Under the pieces are notes generated by a model, which saw nothing but the letters and a program-made list of their open reading frames with translations, ran no database searches and was not told the DNA's origin. From the NCBI GenBank assembly GCA_965662355.1, contig CBFIHP010000001.1:310001-374000 (forward strand): 64,000 nucleotides of DNA. Direction: 5' to 3'. Below, in pieces: positions 18,789-26,891 of the stretch. A program made the translations under genes and the position numbers. Positions within the stretch are counted from its first letter, which is position 1. The number at the start of each line of letters is the position of its first letter. This stretch comes from GCA-2683825 sp965662355 (lineage in GTDB: Bacteria > Planctomycetota > UBA1135 > GCA-002686595).

Positions 18789-21146
18789 CTAGATTAGGTT
18801 CAACACTTCGTTGCCCAACTGGTTGACGGCGCTGATGTATCTTCCGGCGGCGGCAAAGGCCTGTTCGAAGGCCACGAGGTCGATCAGCTCTTCATCGACA
18901 TTCACACCTGAGATCGAGTCGCGGCGTTGTTCGAGGCTCTCGATCAGCGCTTCATTCGATTCGCGCGCACTGGTGGCCATCGAGACCTCGAAACCGACGT
19001 CGCTGACGATATCGCTGTAGTACCCGGACAGGGTCAGTCCCGAGAGGTCCTCGACGCCCATGCTCTCGACGGAACTCATGCGCAAGAGCAGGTCGCTGTT
19101 GCCTGAGTTTCCATCCGAGGATGTCGCGATGCGATCGGGGTTGTCCAGCAGTTCCGCGCGAACCCGGATGTCGTCCGCTGTCGATCCGGCGAAGAGTGCG
19201 TTAATACCGAGGGCCACGAGGGTTCCCGAGGTGTCCGCCTCGGCCAAGACCGTCATCTCGAAGGCGTCGCCATCGGTTGCGGACAGCTCGCCAAGATTGA
19301 AACGCGCGGTCATCCCGTCGACGATCGATATTTCTTCGCCTGGGGTGTAGGTATCCCCCACTGGTAGGGAGGAGACCTGGGCTCCGGTTTCATCGAAGAC
19401 GTCGATCGCCAGACCCGGAGTCGTTCCGATGACACCGTCCATATTGGGCCGGAAGGCGAACGTCTGGTTCGTGTTTCCGATATACGATCCGCCGATCTCG
19501 GGATCGACCATGTTGTCGCTACCCGTAACGGGCACACCGATCGATCCCGTCAACCCGAAAGCTCCGGCCGCTGAACCACCATCGACGGTGAATTGCGCCG
19601 TGGAACCTGTCGCCAGGGTCTGCAGGAACAGATGGCCGTCCACACTCGTGGCGACGAAGCCGTTGGACTGGGCAGTCGTATCGGCGTTGATAGCCGCGGC
19701 TACTTCCTCGGCCGTCGCGCTCGATATTTCCTGGAAATCGTTCTGGTCCAACACCACCTGGAGGGACGTTGGAGTTCCACCGGTGTTGATGGTGAAGTCC
19801 AGCGTGTCGCCATTGCCAAGGGCATACGGCTCTTTCATGCCCGAACCCAGCGAGGCACGGGCACCCCCGAAGGTGCCTTCGAAATCCGGTCGGTTTTCCC
19901 CCCGCGGAGAAAAGTCGAATCCGTACCCGTTCGCCGCACTGATTCGCAGCCGGTTTTGCGCATCGATGCTCGCGCTGAGTTGTGGAATGGTGTTCAACTC
20001 GCCCAGGAGATCACCGACCGTTGTGTGGGTTGAGGTGATATCGATGCGGTGCTTTTGAACTGTGCCACTCGTGCGATCGGTCAGGTTGACATACAGGCTT
20101 CCACTCTCGACCTCGAAAGGCAGGCCAGTGTTCGACAACAGCTCATCCCCCACGCCGCCATCCTTGTCGCGGTCGAGAATGACATTGGCTCCGGTCACGT
20201 TCTGCATTGGCCCCGAACTCGGAATGCCCGTAGCGTGGACGCTGTTGATCTCTTCGATAAGGCTCGCGGCCAAGGAGTCCAGACGCTCCAGATACTCCGG
20301 TGCGCGTTCACGAGCGAGACGCAGCAAACCCCCGAGACGTCCGCCATCTAGCTCAAGCGGTGTCATGTCATTCTCGACGTGAACGATCGCCCCTCCATCG
20401 CTGTCGGTACCGGCGAACAGGGGGTGCGATCTGCCCGAGCTGACGAGGGTGTTCCCCTCGACGAGGACTCGAACGGTTCCATTGCTGCCGTCGAGAACAC
20501 GCACATCGACCAGCTCAGCCAGCTCGTCCAGAAGCATCGTTCGATGGTCCCGAAGGTCGTTCGCCGGGTTGCCACCAGCTTCGATACTTCCGATCGAGAC
20601 GTTCAGGTCAGCGACCTCGGAGGCCAACTCATTGATATGCGAAACCTCGGCCGCGATCTGCCCTCCGGCGCCCGAACTTACTCGTTGCAGAGCCACCGAG
20701 ATCGTGTTCAAGCGGGCGGTCAAGGAGTTGGTCGTCTGGACCACGTCCGCGCGCAGCACCGTATCGCCAGGATCGTTGGATAGCTGCGAAAAGCTCGTGA
20801 ACATGTCGTTCAATAGCGCACCGAAACCATCCTCTCCGGGCTCGTTCAGCAGGCTCTCCAGTTCACCGAGTCCGTCGCCCTGGGCAACGAGTCCACCGGA
20901 GATTCCACGCTGAGTGAAAATGCGGCGTCCCAGCATGTCGTCGACGACACGCTGCACCTGGCCCGCCTGCACTCCGTTGCCGAGTAGCAACCCCTGCACC
21001 TTGATCGCGCTTCCGGCTCTGAGGTCGACTTGCTGGCGTGAGTAGCCGTCCGTATTCGCGTTGGCGATGTTGTGCCCTATGGTGTCAAGGGCGAAACGCG
21101 CACCGAGAAGAGCCTTCAAGCCCGTGTTGAGTCCGATACTCGTCAT
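18789..21146 (-). CDS. flgK: Flagellar hook-associated protein 1
   Basis: The start at ATG 21146 (MTSIGLNTGLKALLGARFALD) is chosen because it lies one base after the flgN stop and matches FlgK N-termini; longer frames are artefacts. The 785-residue protein has the rod/hook N-terminal motif (IGHNIANANTDGYSRQQV) and a C-terminal helix (VNVDEELIDLVAFEQAFAAA) ending ISAVNQLGNEVLNLI. It caps the hook and joins it to FlgL. It is longer than the enteric protein (about 547 residues), with an added beta-rich central region around 430-690. Confidence 0.93.
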   Translation of the reverse strand: MTSIGLNTGLKALLGARFALDTIGHNIANANTDGYSRQQVDLRAGSAIKVQGLLLGNGVQAGQVQRVVDDMLGRRIFTQRGISGGLVAQGDGLGELESLLNEPGEDGFGALLNDMFTSFSQLSNDPGDTVLRADVVQTTNSLTARLNTISVALQRVSSGAGGQIAAEVSHINELASEVADLNVSIGSIEAGGNPANDLRDHRTMLLDELAELVDVRVLDGSNGTVRVLVEGNTLVSSGRSHPLFAGTDSDGGAIVHVENDMTPLELDGGRLGGLLRLARERAPEYLERLDSLAASLIEEINSVHATGIPSSGPMQNVTGANVILDRDKDGGVGDELLSNTGLPFEVESGSLYVNLTDRTSGTVQKHRIDITSTHTTVGDLLGELNTIPQLSASIDAQNRLRISAANGYGFDFSPRGENRPDFEGTFGGARASLGSGMKEPYALGNGDTLDFTINTGGTPTSLQVVLDQNDFQEISSATAEEVAAAINADTTAQSNGFVATSVDGHLFLQTLATGSTAQFTVDGGSAAGAFGLTGSIGVPVTGSDNMVDPEIGGSYIGNTNQTFAFRPNMDGVIGTTPGLAIDVFDETGAQVSSLPVGDTYTPGEEISIVDGMTARFNLGELSATDGDAFEMTVLAEADTSGTLVALGINALFAGSTADDIRVRAELLDNPDRIATSSDGNSGNSDLLLRMSSVESMGVEDLSGLTLSGYYSDIVSDVGFEVSMATSARESNEALIESLEQRRDSISGVNVDEELIDLVAFEQAFAAAGRYISAVNQLGNEVLNLI

Positions 21147-21147
21147 C

Positions 21148-21633
21148 TCATACCCTCGCGTCGAGCAGTGTTCCGGAGGTGGGAAGGACGTTGTCGCTCT
21201 CGGCGGCGGCGGCCAGTGCACCGAGGACTTCGTTGAAGAGTCCCTGGTGGTACCGTGCCAGGGTTGCAACGCGACGGTTCAGTTTCAGCACACCGGCCAC
21301 CGTGTCGCGCAACTCGGTGCGGAGCCTCATCATGCCTTGCGTCGACACGCCTCTTTCGCCAAGCAACTCCACGATGTGTCCGAGTGTCAAGCTTTGCACA
21401 TCCATGCCGGCGGCTTTCGCAAAGGCGGTGATCAGTGTCTTACGCTTCATGTCGCGACGCGTGCTCGTACGCAGTTCGCTCTCGAGCTCGTCGACCACGA
21501 GGGCGACGTCCTCGGTAGAGCTGCGACGTACCGCGTTCAGCTGGCGCTCCAGCAACATGGCCAGTTTGCGCTGGGCATCGAGCTCTTCCTGGAGCCACAC
21601 CTGGAAGTGGCTGGCGAAGGCCTGGGATTTCAT
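21148..21633 (-). CDS. flgN: FlgN-like export chaperone for FlgK/FlgL
   Basis: The 161-residue helical protein lies between flgJ and flgK, the usual location of FlgN. The Leu-rich helix LQEELDAQRKLAMLLERQ at about 14-31 and the C-terminal helix with LKLNRRVATLARYHQGLF match the FlgN/YvyG fold. The C-terminal end of FlgN binds the hook-associated proteins before export. Its stop is separated from the flgK ATG by one base, and its start overlaps the end of flgJ by four. Sequence similarity within FlgN is low, so the call rests partly on context. Confidence 0.8.
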   Translation of the reverse strand: MKSQAFASHFQVWLQEELDAQRKLAMLLERQLNAVRRSSTEDVALVVDELESELRTSTRRDMKRKTLITAFAKAAGMDVQSLTLGHIVELLGERGVSTQGMMRLRTELRDTVAGVLKLNRRVATLARYHQGLFNEVLGALAAAAESDNVLPTSGTLLDARV

Positions 21634-22070
21634 CTGAGGAGCTCTCCGAGTTCGGGTCCGCTGTTCTTCGATCCGCTCTCTTCGTTTTCATCGCTCTGCG
21701 CTGCATCCATCATGCTCGCGTCGACCTTGGCTTGCGTGGCACCGATCCCCGCCTTCAACATGCCCGCCAACCCAAGCGCATCCGATTCGGCAAGCGATGT
21801 GGCGATGTGCTGGTCGAACCAAGACTCGTAGATGTCCGCTCCCGAGCCACCACCGAACAGGCCTTCCGGCAACGAACTGCGCAGCTCCTTGACGAGCTGC
21901 GTCGCCAGAAGCATCTGGAACGAACCGATGGCGTTGTCTTTGTCTTTTGCTCCCGCGTCGTCTTGCATCGCGCGGTCCTTTGCGCGCACGGCTTCGTCCA
22001 ATCGATTGGCCCCGATGCCGTTCGAGACGTTCTGTTCCGAGAGCTGGTTTCCGATTCCAATGCCTTCCAT
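21630..22070 (-). CDS. flgJ: FlgJ-like rod-binding protein (no muramidase domain)
   Basis: The 146-residue protein contains the rod-binding domain only: QMLLATQLVKELRSSLPEG, then YESWFDQHIATSLAES. This is the conserved FlgJ N-terminal module that caps the growing rod. The C-terminal peptidoglycan hydrolase domain of enteric FlgJ is missing, as in many non-enteric bacteria, so another enzyme must open the wall. Its first base is shared with the last base of the flgI stop (TAATG), and its end overlaps flgN. Confidence 0.88.
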   Translation of the reverse strand: MEGIGIGNQLSEQNVSNGIGANRLDEAVRAKDRAMQDDAGAKDKDNAIGSFQMLLATQLVKELRSSLPEGLFGGGSGADIYESWFDQHIATSLAESDALGLAGMLKAGIGATQAKVDASMMDAAQSDENEESGSKNSGPELGELLR

Positions 22071-23344
22071 TACATCACCAAGATTTCTGCGTGCAGCATC
22101 CCGGACTGCGCCATGGATTGGAGGATCTGAATCATGTCGCGCGGGGTGACGCCCATGATGTTCAAGACTTCGACGACTTCTTGGAGCTCGACTGCGCCAT
22201 TGACGATGGTCAGAGGGCGGTTCTCTTCTTCCAAAAGAAGCGAGGTCCGGGGTAATACCGTGGTCGTTCCATCCGAGAACGGACCAGGCTGCGAAGTCTC
22301 CGCGTTCTCTGAAATCGTGACTGTGATATTGCCCTTCGTGATGGCGCCGCGCGTGATGCGCACGCCTTCACCCATCACAATGACGCCCGTGCGTTCGTTG
22401 ATGACAACCCGTGCGAAGGGCGCGGGTTCGATCTCGCGCTGTAGGATCGAGGACAGATACGCGACGATTGAATTCTTCGGAAGGTCCTGGGGCACTTCGA
22501 CCGACACGGTCATCGCATCGCGCGGGACGGCCGCCTTGGGGTAGATCGCGTTGATGGCATCCGAGATTCGCTCAGCGTTCGCAAAGGAGCCCTTGAGCGA
22601 TTTAAGGTCGAGGTACACGAAGCCCTGCTCCGAGACCATCCGGGTCGGTACTTCCTCCTGTACTTTGCCCCCCAGCGGGATGGTGCCGACGGTCAAGTGG
22701 TTGCGCACGGTTTCCGCGCCATCACCGCCCGCGGAGAAAGCCCCGGTCGTGACCGGTCCCGACGCCGTAGCGAAGACGGAGCGACCCGTCATGTCCAGCA
22801 ACTCGGCGTGGAGCAAAGTTCCACCTACGAGGCTGACACAGTCGTAGATCGAAGACACACGTACATCGATGGGCTGGCCCGGTTTGATGCCTGGCTCGAG
22901 CGTCGCCTGGAGCAAGACGACAGCCACGTTGGCCGAACTGACATCCTGCTCGTTCAAGATGATGTTCTGCGTCTTCAGCATGTTCAGAAGCGCCTGGCGT
23001 GCCGCGCCGGCCGCATCACCCGTGCCCGCAAGTCCGGTCACGATGCCGATGCCTTGAACGACGTTGCGCTCTTGACCACGCACGGAAACCAGCTCCTGGA
23101 TGCGTACCCGGATCGGGCCTTGCGCCCCGCGTACCGGTTCGCCAACCCCATGATCCGTGCGCAGAACGGAACTCGATGAGGCGCCCGTGGGTTGCCGCGG
23201 GGCCTCCACGCCCTGCGTGAAGAGCACCGTTTCCGCTTCCGTGCCGAGCCGGTTATTGCGGGCTTCTTGGGCGGCTCGCACCAGGGCGGCTTTGTCCTCG
23301 CCTTGCGGAGCGAAGAGGATGAGGCTCAATAGAATGGACAACAT
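22070..23344 (-). CDS. flgI: Flagellar P-ring protein
   Basis: Starting at ATG 23344 (MLSILLSLILFAPQG) gives a 424-residue product with a short hydrophobic export signal and avoids overlap with flgH; an upstream frame would overlap it. The FlgI core begins near residue 80 (RIQELVSVRGQERNVVQGIGIVTGLAGTGD) and the C-terminus ends HAEILVM. FlgI forms the periplasmic bushing around the rod. Between the signal and the core there is a 50-60 residue linker rich in Ala, Gln and Ser that enteric FlgI lacks. Confidence 0.93.
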   Translation of the reverse strand: MLSILLSLILFAPQGEDKAALVRAAQEARNNRLGTEAETVLFTQGVEAPRQPTGASSSSVLRTDHGVGEPVRGAQGPIRVRIQELVSVRGQERNVVQGIGIVTGLAGTGDAAGAARQALLNMLKTQNIILNEQDVSSANVAVVLLQATLEPGIKPGQPIDVRVSSIYDCVSLVGGTLLHAELLDMTGRSVFATASGPVTTGAFSAGGDGAETVRNHLTVGTIPLGGKVQEEVPTRMVSEQGFVYLDLKSLKGSFANAERISDAINAIYPKAAVPRDAMTVSVEVPQDLPKNSIVAYLSSILQREIEPAPFARVVINERTGVIVMGEGVRITRGAITKGNITVTISENAETSQPGPFSDGTTTVLPRTSLLLEEENRPLTIVNGAVELQEVVEVLNIMGVTPRDMIQILQSMAQSGMLHAEILVM

Positions 23345-23367
23345 GTCGAGTTCTCTTGTGCTAGTGA

Positions 23368-23985
23368 CTAGAACGGCCAGAGCCACGCGATGACACCGTG
23401 TACCACGCCGCCAAACCCATAGCGGTTCGTAGCCCGTGTCGAGGGCCCTTCACCGGTGTAGGACACGCGAGCTTCGGCCACGAGTTCCGACATCACGGTG
23501 TTGTCGGGGCGCACGTCGTAGCGACGCACGATGCCGCTGAATTCGATCAACTTGGTCTCCTGATCGACGCGGATTTCACGACGACCCTTGATGACCATGT
23601 TGCCGTTCGGCAAGACGTCCATGACGATGGCCGTGATGCGCGCCTGGAACTCACCACGCTTGGCGTAGTTCGTGCTGCCGTTGAAGTCATCCTGGCTGAC
23701 GGCGGTGATCGACGGCAGGACGTCGAAAGCGTTCGGGGCGATGTCGAACGACTCCAAGGCGTAATCCAACGAGGTCGAGCGGCGCAACTGGGACGTCTCT
23801 TCGTTGCTGACGTCCTGGTTCTCGATGATCATGACAGTGAGCAGGTCCCCGGGGCGACGCGCGGTCTTGTCGGAGATCATGCTGATCGGACCGTGACCGG
23901 GATCGTAGATCGAACCGGGGCGCTGGGCCGAGAGGCTCGCGGCGAAGCCGAGAAGTAAAGTGAGGGTGAGCAGCTTGTTTTTCAT
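23368..23985 (-). CDS. flgH: Flagellar L-ring protein
   Basis: The start at ATG 23985 (MKNKLLTLTLLLGFAASLSAQ) gives a 205-residue protein with a Sec signal peptide. The FlgH core has SMISDKTARRPGDLLTVMI, NMVIKGRREIRVDQE and the C-terminal YGFGGVVHGVIAWLWPF. FlgH forms the outer-membrane ring with FlgI. There is no Cys after the signal sequence: cleavage is expected at SLSA-Q, so this FlgH is not a lipoprotein. The gene lies between flgA and flgI. Confidence 0.92.
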   Translation of the reverse strand: MKNKLLTLTLLLGFAASLSAQRPGSIYDPGHGPISMISDKTARRPGDLLTVMIIENQDVSNEETSQLRRSTSLDYALESFDIAPNAFDVLPSITAVSQDDFNGSTNYAKRGEFQARITAIVMDVLPNGNMVIKGRREIRVDQETKLIEFSGIVRRYDVRPDNTVMSELVAEARVSYTGEGPSTRATNRYGFGGVVHGVIAWLWPF

Positions 23986-24032
23986 GATGGGTTTGCTGAG
24001 GGAGGGGAGTGTCGAGGACAAGAAAAGCAGCT

Positions 24033-24968
24033 CTACCGCAATCGAAGTTCGCAGTAGTCGCGACTGCGAATGGTTGCCAGGAGTTCCCGGCCGGTACCAG
24101 ATGCGCGCACGCGGATGCGATCACCGACCGACCCGGATTGGAGGGCTTGCACCGTGATCTGGGCCGAGATCGCGCCCTTTTTTACGCGCATCAGCAGAGG
24201 CTCTCCGATCGAAACGACCGTCGGGCGGTGCAAGTCCAAAGGCGTTACGACATCACCCGCGCTCAGGTCATGACGTGCTACGGCGCCGATTACCATGGTG
24301 CGCTCGAGCGGCATGGCCCGGCGAGCCGCCGGTACCATGACGCGCTTGGGCATGAACATCGCCGGCGAGAGCTCTTGGCCTTTTCTGACGTTCATCGTCA
24401 GGACCGAGTGCACCTCGAAGACCTCGACTTCCCAGGTTGTCCACAGCGTGCGGTAACGTACACCGTCTACCTCCAGGTCGACCGAAACACTGACCAGCCC
24501 GCTGGCCAGCTCGGCCACGCGCGGGCGAGCCTTGAGCGTCGGTGGCCCACTCCCAGCGGGGATCTGCACATCGGGGATCTCGGCCTTCAAACGAAAGGTC
24601 GTACCCTCGACGCCGAACTTCTCCATCAACGCGGCTTGCGCGACCAGGCGCACTTGCTCTGTCGGCACCGAGGCTACCTCCGGAGTGATGCGGCAGGCGC
24701 GCTCGCCGTTCACGGCAACGTCGATCGACGGTAGCTTCTGATAGAGCTTTTCACGAATCCGTTCGGCAACGAGCACGCGTGTGTAACCGGGCGCGGGAGC
24801 ATAACCCAGCTCGAGTCCTTTCACGCGAGCCACCAGGACCGGGTCGTCGCCGCGAACGTTGGCGACTTCGCCCAGTTCGACTTCCGTGCCTCGAATGTTC
24901 GCGGTCATCGGAAGGGTTACGGTCACGTCCGACTGGCAGACGGTCAGTAGTAGTGCGAGGATCATCAA
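24033..24968 (-). CDS. flgA: FlgA-type P-ring assembly chaperone with SAF domain
   Basis: The 311-residue product begins with a short hydrophobic signal (MMILALLLTV). The C-terminal half is a SAF/FlgA domain: VLTMNVRKGQELSPAMF, MVIGAVARHDLSAGDVVTP, VQALQSGSVGDRIRVRAS. FlgA acts in the periplasm to assist P-ring polymerisation. The N-terminal region (about 20-190) is larger than in compact FlgA proteins. The gene sits between flgG and flgH, which fits the ring-assembly role. Confidence 0.9.
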   Translation of the reverse strand: MMILALLLTVCQSDVTVTLPMTANIRGTEVELGEVANVRGDDPVLVARVKGLELGYAPAPGYTRVLVAERIREKLYQKLPSIDVAVNGERACRITPEVASVPTEQVRLVAQAALMEKFGVEGTTFRLKAEIPDVQIPAGSGPPTLKARPRVAELASGLVSVSVDLEVDGVRYRTLWTTWEVEVFEVHSVLTMNVRKGQELSPAMFMPKRVMVPAARRAMPLERTMVIGAVARHDLSAGDVVTPLDLHRPTVVSIGEPLLMRVKKGAISAQITVQALQSGSVGDRIRVRASGTGRELLATIRSRDYCELRLR

Positions 24969-24975
24969 TGTGCTC

Positions 24976-25755
24976 CTAGATCAGCTGTGAGACTTGCTGC
25001 ATCATCTCGTCGGAAACAGAGATCGTGCGGCTGTTGACTTCGTAGTTACGCTGGGCCTGAATCAGAGCGATCAATTCGTCGACGATGGCCACGTTCGAGC
25101 GCTCTAGAAATTGCTGACGAATCAAACCCGCACCACCCTCACCCGGCGTTTGCTCCACGGGGACACCCGAACTGGGTGTTTCCCGGTAGAAGTTCTCGCC
25201 TTCTGCACGCAGGCCGTTGGGGTTCGGGAAGCGCGACAAGCGTAGCTGCCCGATGGTCTGAATCGTGTCGCCGACACGCCCCTGGACCAGACCGTCATTG
25301 CCCACGACGACATCTTTGATGTTGTCCGGAACGTTGATGCCTGGCTCGAGACGCAGCCCATCGACCGTCACGATGTCTCCGTTACCATCTCGCCGAAAAG
25401 ACCCGTCCCGCGTGTACTTGAACGTCCCATCTCCGGTCGCGACTTTGAAGAAGCCGTTTCCGTTGATGAACATGTCATAGGGGTTGCCGGTGGGTTCCGG
25501 ATCGCCCTGCAGGTACAGCTTGACCGAGCTCGATACCTCGCTACCGCTGCCCAGTTGCAGTCCGGTCGGGTTCATCTGCGTTGCACTTGTCGAGGACCCA
25601 GGCTCTCTCAATGTCGTGTAGAGCAAGGAACGGAAACTCACACGGTTTCGTTTGAAACCTGAGGTGTTCACGTTCGCGATGTTGTTCGCGATGGTGTCGA
25701 CCTGCATCTGTTGGGCGAGCATGCCCGATGCAGCGGTGCGCATAGCGCGACTCAT
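24976..25755 (-). CDS. flgG: Flagellar distal rod protein
   Basis: The 259-residue protein is typical FlgG in length and sequence. It has MLAQQMQVDTIANNIANVNT at the N-terminus, an INGNGFFKV turn, KYTRDGSFRRDGNG, and the C-terminal helix FLERSNVAIVDELIALIQA followed by YEVNSRTISVSDEMMQQV. FlgG forms the distal rod that passes through the P and L rings encoded just downstream. It lies 29 bases after flgF. Confidence 0.95.
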   Translation of the reverse strand: MSRAMRTAASGMLAQQMQVDTIANNIANVNTSGFKRNRVSFRSLLYTTLREPGSSTSATQMNPTGLQLGSGSEVSSSVKLYLQGDPEPTGNPYDMFINGNGFFKVATGDGTFKYTRDGSFRRDGNGDIVTVDGLRLEPGINVPDNIKDVVVGNDGLVQGRVGDTIQTIGQLRLSRFPNPNGLRAEGENFYRETPSSGVPVEQTPGEGGAGLIRQQFLERSNVAIVDELIALIQAQRNYEVNSRTISVSDEMMQQVSQLI

Positions 25756-25784
25756 GGAAATGTCCTGGCAGGGGTGTCAGAGGG

Positions 25785-26486
25785 TTAGAACGGACGTGTG
25801 AGTCGTCGGAACGTGTCGCTGAGCCCCTTGAAGGTCGAGGTCAGTGACTCGTAGGAACGTTGCAGGGTGATCATCTGGATCAGCTCCTCGATCGGGTTGG
25901 CATTGGACGTCTCCAGCGCACCCTGGTGAATTTCGCCGGTGGGGATGGCCTGCTTCAGCTTCTCCGGTGCCACCCAATAGCCGTCGGATTGCCGCGAGAT
26001 CTGCGTCAGATCCTCGAAGTCCACGACCCGCAGCTGGCCCACGAGTTGGTTTCCCTGACGCACCTCTCCGTTTCCACGGACGAGAATGGGGTCGCCGGTC
26101 GCATCGAGAAACCCGGACTGGCTCTCCCAGGCAACCTGCCGACCATCATCGGCGACAAGGACGCCATCCCTGGTCAAGTGGAACGAACCATCGCGGGTGT
26201 ACACCTCGCCCTCGTCGCCTTCGACCGCGAAGAACCCACTCCCATCCAACGCAAGGTCCAGGTCCCGCCCCGTCCGTTCGAGTTTGCCCTGAGAGAAATC
26301 AACTTTGCTCACGTTGGTCACTCCCCTGACCGGCCCAAGGCGCCGCATCATGGAGACCTCCCGGACCGTGGCCAGCTCACGCTTGAACCCGGAGGTTCCG
26401 GAGTTGGCCAGATTGCTCGCAAGAACGTTGAGCCGACCTTCATGGCCCGCCATGGCGACAGCGCTTTTGTAGATACCGGTATTCAC
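25785..26486 (-). CDS. flgF: Flagellar proximal rod protein FlgF
   Basis: I start at GTG 26486 (VNTGIYKSAVAMAGHEG), which aligns with the usual FlgF N-terminus. The longer frame back to 26630 adds a Trp/Arg-rich leader with no family counterpart. The product is 233 residues with RLNVLASNLANSGTSGFKRE, DGSGFFAVEG, VYTRDGSFHLTRDG and the C-terminal rod helix LETSNANPIEELIQMITLQ. A sigma-54-like element ends only 12 bases upstream of this start, so the transcript may be nearly leaderless. Confidence 0.9.
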   Translation of the reverse strand: MNTGIYKSAVAMAGHEGRLNVLASNLANSGTSGFKRELATVREVSMMRRLGPVRGVTNVSKVDFSQGKLERTGRDLDLALDGSGFFAVEGDEGEVYTRDGSFHLTRDGVLVADDGRQVAWESQSGFLDATGDPILVRGNGEVRQGNQLVGQLRVVDFEDLTQISRQSDGYWVAPEKLKQAIPTGEIHQGALETSNANPIEELIQMITLQRSYESLTSTFKGLSDTFRRLTRPF

Positions 26487-26497
26487 ACCCCGTAGGA

Positions 26498-26513
26498 AGC
26501 AAGCAAGATGCCA
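26498..26513 (-). promoter_or_regulatory. Sigma-54-like promoter of the flgF operon
   Basis: On the minus strand this reads TGGCATCTTGCTTGCT. It has GG-N10-GC spacing and differs from the core consensus TGGCAC-N5-TTGCW only at the sixth base. The same TGGCAT-N5-TTGCT pattern recurs upstream of fliK. Predicted +1 is about 26487. Confidence 0.6.
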
Positions 26514-26686
26514 GGTGCAGATACGTGCCCAGGCCCCCCGCAAGGCCCATTCCCCAACAAGCCCCCGGCCAAAGAAGAAGAGAACGCTTCCGAGGGGTGA
26601 AGCAACTTCACGATCACAACCAACGGCCACGACAATTGAGCACGATCAGGACACCCCCCTCTTTCACCCCATCCCAAATAAGAAGA

Positions 26687-26712
26687 AGCCCAGACCGCGT
26701 CCGGTCCGGGCT
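26687..26712 (-). terminator. Rho-independent terminator after flgE
   Basis: AGCCCAGACCG (26687-26697) pairs with CGGTCCGGGCT (26702-26712) with one mismatch and a four-base loop. On the minus strand the hairpin is followed by TTCTTCTTATTT, a pyrimidine-rich, T-rich tract. It lies about 180 bases after the flgE stop and would separate flgE from the flgF unit. Confidence 0.65.
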
Positions 26713-26891
26713 CTTCCTCAGCCTATGTGTCGGCTGATCGCTGAGGCCGTTTCAACGGCAGGCGCTTTCCGGAGTGCCTTCCGGTCCGCGCCAAGGAAAC
26801 TTCGAGTCATGTCGTGAAGAAACGAAGTCCCACAAGGGGTCTCCTCCTTCTGTTCCTTCATACCAATCCTGTTTCGAGTGCACTTTCATCC

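Larger units (their letters stand above)
26487..26891. other. Intergenic region between flgE and flgF
   Basis: The 405-base gap between two same-strand flagellar units holds the minus-strand terminator at 26687-26712. A second inverted repeat lies at 26716-26722 with 26740-26746 (CCTCAGC/GCTGAGG), and the sigma-54-like promoter is at 26498-26513. Apart from these I see no gene; frames through it lack family support. Confidence 0.6.
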
